From contig NC_091052.1 in the NCBI RefSeq assembly GCF_963966145.1, forward strand, positions 11,532,001 through 11,596,000: DNA of 64,000 nucleotides, written 5' to 3'. Shown piece by piece: positions 1 through 11,013 of this stretch. The position numbers were made by a program, and so were the translations under genes. Origin of the DNA: Tenebrio molitor (taxonomy: Eukaryota; Arthropoda; Insecta; Coleoptera; Tenebrionidae). The number at the start of each line of letters is the position of its first letter. The first letter of the stretch is position 1. Under the pieces are notes generated by a model. It had not been told where the DNA came from. It saw nothing but the letters and a program-made list of their open reading frames with translations, and searched no databases.

Positions 1-48
1 AAGTAACGAAATTATTACCCAATATTTAACCGGTCAGCCATTCCATTA

Positions 49-1245
49 TGACGGACGGGACAAATCGGAAACATTTATTCAAAAATTCTTTTTTTTTTAA
101 TCAATTAGTACTTATATTGAAACAAGATTTGACAATACTGTTCAATGTGATCCAATGATTCATTTTATTGCTAAGTTTTACCGCCTTTATTGTTTACTTG
201 TTTTTTTTTTAATTGCAAAGTTGAATGACGGACGGGACATGAACATAATGTTAAAATAAATTCTAAGTGTATTATCTACAAAATATGCGAAATTATTAAT
301 AAACCAAGTAGAATTGATATTACACTGATGTTGTAATTTTTAAATCAATGAAATGTAACAGTCACGTTTAAGAAATGGTGAATGAATAAGTGATTATTGA
401 TTTTTTTTAAATCATGATGGACGGGACATGACGGACGGGACAATAATTACTTTCAATTTTAATATACTTTATTTTACCAACCATTACAATAAACAAGTAC
501 TTTTAACTACAAAACGAACAAAAATAACAATAATTCGTACTTCATTTTATAAACAAAGTTCAAAATTCAAAAATCGTAATAAGAAAACTTTCTGTTTATG
601 AGTACTTGTCCGTAAAGGGTTTTTAACTTTTTTGAAGGCTTTACTCAATGTTTGAGGACATTTGCACGCACACAACTGAGAACCAGATAATTTCAACTTT
701 TCCTCCTGCTTTCTTCAACTTTTTCCTGAATCTTCTTTTACGAGCCCTTTCAGATATTCTTTTCTTGTTCGATAAAACAGCATTACTCTTCAATTAAACT
801 CTTTCTCCTGCTCTTTCTACTCTCTTTCTTTGAGCGTCATGTTATAGAAACCCTTCTCCCTCATTACTTGATGTAATCTTGTGTCAGTATCGCCGCGAAG
901 CCTTTTTATTTTGTTTTTTGAATCTTTCTTTCCTCTTTTCATCCATTTTTGTCTATATGTACAAAAAATATGCATAAACCAATTGTTAGTTAAGTTAATG
1001 TAAATAACTAAAAACTATTATAGGAGTAATTTTTATATCACATGTTTCACATTATTATTTATTTTATGACGGACGGGACAGGAAAAATGGTGCTCTAATG
1101 TTCGCAAATGGCACTATATATATTTTTTTAAATAGTTCCTCTTCATATATCAGTCCTACTTTAATACATAAAAGTAACAATAACCGATTCAAGAACATTA
1201 TGGTTTATTTTCAATTATTTTGAGTTTTGCATGACGGACGGGACA
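49..1245 (+). repeat. Dispersed 14-bp box TGACGGACGGGACA, six copies
   Basis: Exact copies of TGACGGACGGGACA lie at 49-62, 226-239, 429-442, 1067-1080 and 1232-1245, and a one-base variant (TGATGGACGGGACA) at 415-428 directly abuts the third. All are in the same orientation. The distances 177, 189-203 and 165 bp suggest a period near 165-190 bp, with a longer gap of about 640 bp in the middle. The AT-rich sequence between boxes is not visibly alike from copy to copy. The box is GC-rich against its surroundings. The array may continue to the left of the window. Confidence 0.8.
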
Positions 1246-4200
1246 CGAAAAACATACTTTTTGTAAACTTGTGTAAATAAATATGCATACATACCTTTGT
1301 AACAAAGACACACTGAACAATTACGCCTTAATTGTATGACACAAAAACATTTTTGTTACATATCAAAATATCCGAAAACAGTAGCTACCAGCTAGTAGAT
1401 TTTGATGCGAATTAGAAGCTTTTTGCAAGCGCTCTCATTACGAAAGTGTTTTTTCATTTAAATCAAAAAAAATATTTAAACGTTCAGATTCAAATGTGAT
1501 TTTGGACATTTTAAATCCAAAGTGACATTATTAACAAATCGATTTTCAAAAATAGCTAAATTCATTTTTTGCTGAAACGGTTTCATTTATCGTGGAATGG
1601 CTCCGGTTCCACTGTGATGTAACACGAGTCGCCCCGTGTGGGCGTGTCCATGGATGTCAGATGACTCAGGTGTCAAAATCAAAAATAGCGTTTTGATAAT
1701 TTTTGTTATATTTAGCGAATAACTAAAGTATGTCTGATGCCATTGAAAACGAAATCCATTGCATGCCACTAGAATTGCCGCAGATCCCGACAAACTCCAT
1801 TAGGATCTAATCCCGAAAAGTGTATGACTACATAATGCTCCTGATGAAAAGTATCTGGCCACAAAGGTAAAATTTCTGAGTTCCCTAGAGGAAGGATTAT
1901 ACATTATTATTGTGGGTTATGTGCGACTAGCGCTTGTCGATGCGATGAAATCACCAATTTGCAATGAGAGATATTGAAGATTTGGGCTCTGCTACCTTAG
2001 TAAAAGTTCAGGATACTAAAAATTACAAATTGCGATCATTCACCATTTGGGGAAGGTTTTACCTGGAAATTTGAAATTAAAATGAATCATGCGAGAAATT
2101 AAACGCATCTACTTTAACTGAAACTTTAGAGATATATAGAAATTTTAACTGGAAAGATTCCAATGGTGTTTCTTTTACGTACATTTTTACTCTAATTTTC
2201 TATCATTACGAGTATACTACATATAATAAATATATGTATTATTGATAAAATTAATCAATTATCCTTGACTGGGCAGGAATAATTTCCTATTTCTATTTTT
2301 ATATCAATAATATTTCTCATTATTTTGTGTCGGCCACTTATTACAAACAGCCATGTACCAGGGTCACTAGAAATGTTTGTCACCTGATAACGAGAAACTG
2401 TTTTTTTTTAACTTCCAAAACACATTTTATCTAGCAGTTTTCCAAAGTCTTCATCTCATCTAAGAAGTATGATTGCTGAAAAAGAGCTTGCCACTCAGAA
2501 TTTGTTTGGGATTTGGGAAAAGTCAGACCGAGTTAACTCAAACGAAGAATGTGGATGTGGCAGCAAATCGTACTTGCTTCTTCTTCTTTGCCATTTGCCA
2601 GACCTTCATGATTCTGTTGCAAAATGTTTTTCTTTTCGTGAATCTTTTCTTTCAGTTCAGTTCTGTTTTCTATTTTTTTTTCTTCTTGGTTAAATATGTT
2701 GAAACGTGACAAGAAGAACTGCTTTACTATGTAGGAAAAGAACGGATCTAATATAACGAAAATTTCTATCACTAATAAAACTGCAACGAATTAAGTAATA
2801 AAATAAGAAATTCAACCAAAGTGAGGTTAGATTTGAACCGCTGTTCAGAGTTTGTAATTTATGATGCGTTCACAATCGACTCTTCAACACAACTTTGACG
2901 GGAATTTTATGAATAAATGAACATCCGATACTAATCTTGATTGAATTAATGTAATGTCCTCGATGCATTTTTAAGCTGACGGGGAATAATTTTCTGTTTC
3001 TATTTATACAAATGTATTACGGGAATAATAAATTATGCAAAAATAAATAGGGAATTTTTTCTTTTTTGAATTTTTTATAAACTACAGTTTAAAATTTGTA
3101 ATGAAATGTATCAATAAGGAGAGGATTTTTACCAAATGTAATGTTTCAAATACCTGTAACATTTTATAATTATCTAGTGTTTAGGAATATGTGGGCAATT
3201 ATTTTGCTTTCCAAGAAAAATTGTGGAATTCCCTATTCATTTTTGCCTAGTTTATTTCTCATTATTTTAAGTTCATTCATTAGTCATTAGCATTACGTAC
3301 AACAATTTTTGTAAACGGAATTTGCCAATATCTAGATAATAAAACTAGTACTTAATATCCAATTTTAAATTACGTTAAAAATGGCCTCGTGCTTAAAAAT
3401 CGGGTAACTAGATTTTTATAAATGACATAACATTAATGTCTCGTGTCAACTTGCGGGTCAGTTGAGTAATTTTTTCCGAGACTAATTTGCGTTAGCGGTC
3501 ACACATGTTGGATAAACATGCGAAGAAATAATTCTCAAAGAAACGAAATTGCCACTTGTACATTAAACTTCTACAGCAAATACTCCCCCAAGTGGACAAA
3601 TAAATGACAGCCGTTTCTTTAATACCGAACTCGTTTAATTCATTCGTCACAGTGGAAAATTCGACACGACTTGTTTCACCTCAACCATAACAAAAACAAT
3701 CGATTTGTATAAACCATCCGGTGAAATGGAGAATTTTAACCGTAGCAGGAATGCAAACCGGACCATCATTAATCTAATTTCCTCCTATGTTTACATTTAC
3801 GCAAGACCAGTATTTACCATTGCAACTCCCTAAATATAGATAACTCGATTAAGTTTCAATCTATTTTGTCAATTATTTCGTAAAATCCGTCGGACTATTT
3901 GTCCACACCGGATGAATTTCGTCGGCTTTCACGTTGAATAAACGTTATGATAATTTTTATTCTTGACACATTTCACATCAGCCATTTCACTTGAGTCGCT
4001 CGTTCACTTCCGTGTGCACGTCATTTCCTAGAACGGCACCCAGGGGAATATGTTATACACGTTTAGGGAACGTAAAGAAAAACCTTGGGTGCCAAGGCGG
4101 CAAAGATGCGCCTTTTCAGTAATGACCTTATCGATAAGGCGATCCGAAGCTGTGACATTTGGCAAGAAGTCGACCGTGGAGGCGATCCGGTCCAAGAACT

Positions 4201-5367
4201 GCGACAATGCGGTCCGAATAACTTCCAGATTTTGTATCGGCAACGTGCACATTTTCATTACGCGGTATTGTCGAAGTTTATTTACAGTATGGAAATCTGC
4301 ACGACGTGCTTTTGTGGAGACCTCACAACGGCAACCGATAAGTAATCTCGTGTTTTGTCGGAGATGGGACGTGATGTTCTCTTCATGACTCTTAGACAAA
4401 GCCGAAGTGAACAACACGAAGCTATCTGCATCGGTTCTGGTGCAGACGCATCTGCACCAACACCGGATTTTCAATTTTTCCCAAATTGTATTTGTTTATC
4501 CCATAAATCATGGCACCTCGTGACTGGCACATTTTAAAATAAATATATTCACTAAATCGGCGGCTATCAATTTATCGCGATAAATGACAGTTTAAATTAT
4601 AATAAACAATTACAGCGTTGCAAACCGCTGACGTTTGCCATGATTAAACGTACAATTGAATATAATAATCACGACTTGAATTGGACTCGCTATGTTTGCA
4701 AATTATCCACATTATTCAATGGTATTCTGGAATAACCGGCGTATCATAATAATTCAGGCTGCTTTGGAAATTTATATTTTGGGGAGTGTAGGGTTGGGTT
4801 AAGCGGTCTGGAAATTTGTTAAATGAGTCTAATTCGGATGATAAAACCATCTGTTAATTTGCGACTATTCGGAACGTCAAATTGCCAAAACTAACAGAAC
4901 CCGAGTTTCGGGACGAGCTTTCGCTTTTTGCCCGTCGATGATAAAGAAGGACTCTCTGGCGGAGTTAATTTTTCGCGTGAAATTGATAGTCGTCGGTGAT
5001 GCTCCGATGGTAATTTTCTTTGGACGTATCCGTTGTATCTGGAGCGCGTTATTGATGTTGCGAGATGTTATTGTTCCTCCTTGATTGTTCAGGTTGATTT
5101 AGAACTCTCTAGTTATCTCGAATGGGGTAAAAAGCAATATTCATCATGCCGTTCGAATCAATGCAGCGACAGTTTCGCTCCTATTTTTCTTTGTTTTATT
5201 ATTATGTCTTACAATGCGTCGCCGTGCCGTAAGTGTTCTTTTATATTATTTTCTCGTAATGGTATATCTTGCTGATTTATCATTAACGAAATTCTAAACT
5301 GTATTTTTTCCGCTCCATTAACTTCGTCTTTGTTCTTTGATAGGCGCAGTAGTTTTGCAGGAGGTCC

Positions 5368-5565
5368 GCCTTTTATTAACATTTACCAACTTGAAACTCG
5401 CCATTATTTTTCCACTCAAGCAAGCTCCATCATCACAAAGTGGTGAGATTGAGGAATCGTTTCGTTGGAAAAAAATATCGGGAAGATTGATTGCGATAAG
5501 GCAATTCCAGCCAAGTTGTTTGAATATTCCTGAAAAGAGCAAAAGTTTATGGCTCGTAATGATTT
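5368..5565 (+). repeat. Dispersed repeat copy 1 (partner at 6739-6920)
   Basis: This block starts with GCCTTTTATTAACATTTACC and is followed by matching segments around ACTC..AAGCTC.ATCATCACAA and GAATATTC..GAAAAGAGCAA. The same order of segments recurs at 6739-6920 in the same orientation. A third partial copy of the downstream GTTGCTGCTGC..GTTTGTA part is at about 6165-6235. No coding potential is apparent; the reading frames through it are broken differently in each copy. Confidence 0.6.
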
Positions 5566-6410
5566 TTTTTTCTTTGATAGTTGTTGCTGCTGCCGTTGTT
5601 TTGTAAAGATTTTTGAAAAATTCTACTCTCAGATGACAATCTGGTCTAATTTATCATCATAAAGTAGTATTCACGAGGCAATAATGATAGATGCGCCAAA
5701 AAAAAAAGAATATGTTATTGTCTTGATTTGATTGTTTCTTTTTTCGTATTTAATAAATATGCATGTCTAAACTTAAGAAAAATGCATGTATAAAATAAAA
5801 TAATGAAGTTACTGTAATGAAATTGTATTTAATGAACCAATAAAGGAAATGAAAAATTTGCCTTAATTGAAACCTATAATCTCTCACTTTTCACTGCAAA
5901 ACTCTTTAAAAATCTACTATGTACATTTCTCTCTATCTATATGGTCATCTATTATTAAATCAAACAATTATTCTTGAAAGGCCAGAAATAATTTTCTGTT
6001 TCTATTTTGACAGACCCATTATAACCATAAATAGTACTCATTATTTTAACCCACTCACCCATTACCAATAGCTGTGTACGAGGGTCATCTGAAAAATTAG
6101 CTACCAGATGATGAAATATCGCATTGAATATTCGTAAAGAAAGCAAAATTTGACTTCAAACTTCGCGTTGAATTTCAGATTTGCTGTGATTGTTGCTGCT
6201 GCGACTGTTGTTTGTAGAGATTTTTTTTTAATTCTAGATATACCCAAAATATCAACCGCGCACATATTAATGTAAATATGATAAAACCAGAGTTAAAAGT
6301 ACGTATTATAAATTCTAGGGGTTTCTAATTTTATACCCGAAAAATCTAAACGCCAGTTGTACATGAAAACTCTCGTTTGTATCAAATATTAAATGATGTT
6401 TACTTAAACG

Positions 6411-6468
6411 GCCGCGAAATTGTCTTTCGCGGCGTGTTTTAGGTACGCGAAATGCTCGTTTCGCGTAC
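6411..6468. other. Twin GC-rich hairpins
   Basis: Two perfect hairpins follow each other within 58 bp. At 6411-6433 the arms GCCGCGAAA and TTTCGCGGC enclose 5 bases. At 6443-6468 the arms GTACGCGAAA and TTTCGCGTAC enclose 6 bases. Both arms share the CGCGAAA/TTTCGCG core. They sit in AT-rich DNA next to the dispersed repeats and may be the middle of a decayed palindromic element. Confidence 0.7.
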
Positions 6469-6738
6469 GGTTGCACAAAAAATATTTACACTATTATAAA
6501 TCGGCTACTTATTACAAACAGCTATGTACGAGGGTCATTTGAAAAATGTGTTACCTAAAGCAGTACACAACAAACACTACTTTCGAGATCCACTTGATAC
6601 ATCGCAACTGTTCATATGAGTGATGTGGCGTTAAAATGCGGTAAAAATTTTAAACACAGCTCTGACTAGTCGCGAACTTTCACGTGACCCTCGTATTTAT
6701 TGGAATCTCTGAGTGCGTGGATAATGTAACTAACAAGT

Positions 6739-6920
6739 GCCTTTTATTAACATTTACCAACTCTACATTATTTTTTCACTCGAGAAAGCTCTATCATCAC
6801 AATGGTGAAACGATTCCGCGTAAAAAATATCGAAAAGATTTATTGAGTTAAGGGCAATCCGAGCGCAGATGTTTGAATATTCGCGAAAAGAGCAAGATCT
6901 GAGTTTAAAGTAGGTAATGA
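6739..6920 (+). repeat. Dispersed repeat copy 2 (partner at 5368-5565)
   Basis: This second copy of the 5.4-kb repeat shares CCTTTTATTAACATTTACC at its start and the GAATATTCGCGAAAAGAGCAA block near its end. It is shortened by several small deletions relative to copy 1. The two copies are in direct orientation about 1.37 kb apart. Confidence 0.6.
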
Positions 6921-9900
6921 ATTTAAGTTTTTCCTCGATAATTGCTGCCCTGTTAATCAACAGTGGAGCTAGGAGCTTCGTTACTATATGGAAAGTTGGT
7001 GCAGCTCGACGTTTATAATTTAAATTGCTAATCAGTTAAAGGAGGGGCTGTTCATGCAGCATTTAATATTGAAGATCTGAAAGGATTGTTATAATCAGGT
7101 TCTTTGTATTCCGAGCTGTCGGAGTATAGCGAAATAGTTTCTGGAAGGCATTTTCAGTTTCCATAAATCTAAACCAATTACAGCTGACGCGTCGACTTCT
7201 AAAAATATCACCGCCATTATACTTTCATTTGTAATTTTCGAACGCGAGATTGTCAGTTTTTCTTATGGATTTACGAAATCCCTCAGAATAGTAGACAGCA
7301 ATGTCAATAGGGGAATACTCTGGGATATTCGCGGTTCAACAACCAGAATTTCTACCTTTCCTGTTCGTTGGCGATTATCCTCGAAATCCTATTTCGATCG
7401 TTTTAAATCCTTGCAGGAACGGTGTTGAAGCATTTTGCGAAATTCAATTAAGACCCTTAAATTGTAACGGTGTCTTGTGAGGGGCTCCTACATGAAGTTT
7501 ATATTTCCGCTTGAACGGTGCCGGTTTGAACGTTTCGAATGGGGGCTAATTTACTTACCTCGCAGGAATGGGAATCTCGTCAAGCACTCACTTGCGCTTT
7601 CTTTTCACGTAATCCACATAAGAAGCCACGGATTAATTTACGGACACTGCAAAACGGACTCCCCTCTTCGAAATCCGGTGATGAAATTTGTTATTGTTTT
7701 TTTACAATCGTCGCTTTTTCCTCCCTTCACTGCCATCACCGTTTTATGGATGTTGGTTTAGAGTAAATATTGGTCTGTCCGAGTGGATCATAAATACAAA
7801 AGGGAATCGCGTCGTGGGAAACTCCTGATGCTATGACATATAGAGACAGTCGAAAACGGGAGTGGACACTTGTGACAAGCCCAGATTTATTATTTGAATT
7901 AGTGTCCTGCGGCTCGACAGATATAAGACAGTTATAGAGGCGAAACATCGGGATGGTACAACACTGCGTCAACCTGTGTCCTGTTCACAACCCCTTTGGT
8001 ATTTCTACAATCGATCTCTCACTCACTGTCCAATCTCTCTCACGCTCTACGTGTTCTTAATACAAATTGATGGCAGAACCTGTTATTGCTTCCCGTGTTC
8101 TGCTGATTCCCGCACCCTATGGAATCCAGATGTAATATTACTCCATACTTAATACTTATTAGGCGCTTATCTCTGCACTAAAAATCCGACCAGAGTTGTA
8201 AATTTTTCTAATCTGCCATGTTCAAATTGTGCACCAGAAACTGTTTCATAAACCACTCTCTCTTACCCACTATTCAAATTTGATGGAGTATAGATTTTCC
8301 AATTTTAGCACACTGCGAAAAATTTAAATTTAAACTCGTGTGGGAAGATCGCGTGGGAAAATGAATGCAAGACAAACGAGAGTTAGACCAATTTCCGATT
8401 TTATCCCCTATATTATCAAGTATTCAACGCAAAAAGATTCTTCCCCCGAACAACCATTTAACGCTGGCTCTACATATTTAAACACCTGCTTTGTACCTAA
8501 TGCGGAGAGCTGAATTTCAATTTGCTAATAAACAGGTGGGTATTTTGAACTTGAACCAATAAATTTGTAATTACCTTAATACCTCATCAGGTTTCAGTCG
8601 CAAAACACCACCAGAAAATATTTTATCCTTCGAGTGCAAAGCTGTGTGAAAGTACACGTTTTGGAAGCTTTAAAAACATTTAAATGGACGAAAGCTTCCA
8701 AACAAGCTTTCCCAAAAATGCATAACTTCGAAACGACTTGAATTACGTTGTTGTGCCAGATTCCATTGTTATTTTTGCTTTGTTCCTCGTCATTTTTTCT
8801 TTTACGTCAAGTTTGTCAAATCAATATTGCAGGGAGAGTGCGCCGCGTAATATGTTGCAGAAACTGTAGATTTTTTCCTTTCGAGTTATTTGTTGTCATA
8901 AAGGGCTCACGTGGTTAATGTGCCATGAAAACCATAAAATAACGTCGTTCCGGATCGGATTTATGATGCAGAAAAGAATCTCGTACTGCAACGACAACTG
9001 TCAGTTTAATAATCGCACGCATCCAGCTACGACTAGTGTTCGGCCGGTCAGGGCTAATGAGATTCGTCGAGGTGGGGTCACCTGTTAGCTTTTTTATTTT
9101 GTGCGGCGAATCAGAGCAGCTCATCGATGAAATTCCGCCGCCATAAAACAGAATGCATTATTTATAAGGAACGGGTGAATATAAGACAGACGGTCACAGC
9201 AGCGCCTAAAAGATTAACGCCCTGACCTAAAACGTGCGGTGAAAAGAGCTATTACCACAACAATGCTAGACTTTTAGATGTTCAGAGAGACTGATGCAAA
9301 GTGAAATGTTTGGTTTAATAATGTGGGGAGAAGAACGTAATAAGAAAAATGTTTCTTTTGTGATGAGGTCGGCAATTAGGCGACGCCCATTAGAAGTCAT
9401 TCGAAAAATTTCCAGTCAGATCGAATAAATCCAACAAAGAGTGGAAGCTTTGCAACCTTTTACAAGAGCGTTATTGTTGAACATTTCGATTTTGATGAGC
9501 GTTAAGCAGCCGCTGTGGTAAATACGGCCAATTATGCCATCCGAACAACGGCTCCCTCGGTCAGGATTTGATCTTTTAATCCGAAGAGTTTAATACAATC
9601 CCGCCACAATTACAGCCCCCATATAAATATGCAAACTCGACCGACTACAAATAGTTTCCCTTACAAGCGCAATTTGCATATTTAAAGTCGCACAAATAAC
9701 AGAGCACTAATTCGTGCCTAATATCTAATTAATTACGTTTCGTTTCCGGCGAAATCCCGCCGTCTTAGCCGCCTCCGTGAATTATTTTCCCGTTTGTTCT
9801 GGCACAAGATGCGAGAGGTCCTCCGCACCAATCCAACTTTCCAGTTAGCAGCAGGAAATGATTTGTCTGCTGACGTGTTAGTATCTCCGGATTCAGGAAA

Positions 9901-10805
9901 TAAGAAGCAAATGAAAAATCGGACGCGTCAAAAAAATGTTTTCCCCGCGACTTTGATGTGCTCGCCGGCCGAAAGTCGGACGAGCTTTCCACCTAAGCTT
10001 TCCTCCCTGTTTTCCCGTATCATAAATTTCGTTCGTTCGAAAGGCGATCTAATTAAATTTCAGCCGGGACTAATTAAACTGAAGACGGGAATACTCGATT
10101 CCGTCGTAAAACTAATGCAAGAAACGATAAAAGCGTATTACATATCGCGTGCGTACAAGGCCCATCCTGCTGCACCAAATGAAAACAGAGACGTGCAGCT
10201 TCGGCCAGGATTTGGCGTTTCATAAAACTTTTTCCTGGATTATAAATTTGGCGAAGAGTGTGGAATCGTGTACGAAACATATTTTAAAGGATAACGCCGT
10301 GCTCGTAATTTACGCTGATTTAATATTGAACGGGGCACAAACTAGTCAAATTTATTGTGATGTACAACGTGTACGCGTGGTTGCCGTTTCACCCACCACA
10401 GACAAATTTACATGAATGTACAAGATGCAGATAATGAGCGTCTAAGTATATTTGTTGTCGTAATGAACTAATGTATTCCCTAAATGCTGCTTCGAATGTC
10501 CCAACGACGTCTAGTTTGTGTACCCACCTTGAGCACCACACATGTCATGACTAGTTGAATAATAAATTTGACAATTCCACCAGTCTTGCCACCACTCACC
10601 CCTTATTCGCAATATGGTGTGAGTGTGTTATTATGTAGCGTGCAGAGGGTAATCAATTATGCATGCCTCTAAATGATTGATCAAAGGTGGTATTTACGTT
10701 GGGGGCAATAAAAATCGTGCGATCGCTTTATTAATCAGCTAATTACGCTTTATTTGCTTTTGCATTATGTCGTTTCAGTCAATAAAAAAATTGTCGCGTT
10801 TGTAG

Positions 10806-11013
10806 GTGGCGTGGGTGAGGGCCGAGGACCAGACCATCCTGAGTCTTCACACGAAAGTGGTGACGCACAACTCAAGAATAAGCGTAACACACGACAATCT
10901 TCGAACGTGGCAGCTAAGAATACGCCAGCTGAAGGAGTCCGACCGTGGATGTTACATGTGTCAGATCAACACCAGCGTCATGAAAATTCAACAAGGATGT
11001 CTAGACGTTTACG
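10806..11013 (+). CDS. DIP-like gene, exon encoding second half of Ig1
   Basis: Acceptor TGTAG ends at 10805 and donor GTGAGT starts at 11014. The exon opens in frame with VAWVRAEDQTILSL and holds the family-typical RTWQLRIRQLKESDRGCYMC block, then QINTSVMKIQQGCLDVY. It leaves one base (G) for the next codon. The preceding exon, which should hold the first Ig1 cysteine, is not in the window. Confidence 0.92.

Larger units (their letters stand above)
2272..6560 (+). repeat. Dispersed repeat family, copies at 2272-2400, 5978-6105, 6490-6560
   Basis: Three diverged copies share an order of blocks: an AATAATTT..CTATTTCTATTTT start, a CTCATTATTTT middle, then ATTACAAACAGC, a GTACGAGGGTCA core and a TACC(AG)GATGA tail. 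The third copy has only the second half. A separate copy of the start block is at about 2983-3010. The GTACGAGGGTCA core resembles mariner-type terminal sequence, so these may be decayed non-autonomous DNA elements, but ends and target duplications are not clear. Confidence 0.5.
1..10805. other. Noncoding region upstream of first visible DIP exon (probable intron)
   Basis: No exon with recognisable protein similarity is found here. The first visible coding exon at 10806 opens in the middle of an Ig domain, so the signal peptide and first Ig strand must lie further upstream and this stretch is most simply a large intron. It holds the TGACGGACGGGACA box repeats (49-1245), short dispersed repeats at 2.3-7.0 kb, and a twin hairpin at 6411-6468. 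From about 7.1 to 10.8 kb the sequence is less AT-rich and without obvious repeats; regulatory elements may be there but I cannot identify any. The ORFs in it are short, often overlap on both strands, and look like chance. Confidence 0.6.

Noticed and set aside
2815..2850. tRNA B-box-like sequence (complement GGTTCAAATCTAACC)
   Set aside because: No A-box at the right distance and no cloverleaf can be built around it.
4028..4474. A 148-codon minus frame with overlapping 112- and 86-codon plus frames
   Set aside because: All three overlap in a locally GC-richer stretch, show no family motif and lack splice context. A GC-richer island gives open frames on both strands by chance. A GGCACCCAGG / CCTTGGGTGCC inverted pair nearby was also seen but is too weak alone.
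9794..10225. 143-codon plus frame just upstream of the first DIP exon
   Set aside because: No Ig, signal-peptide or other family signature; composition is ordinary and a minus frame overlaps its end. It cannot supply the missing first half of Ig1.
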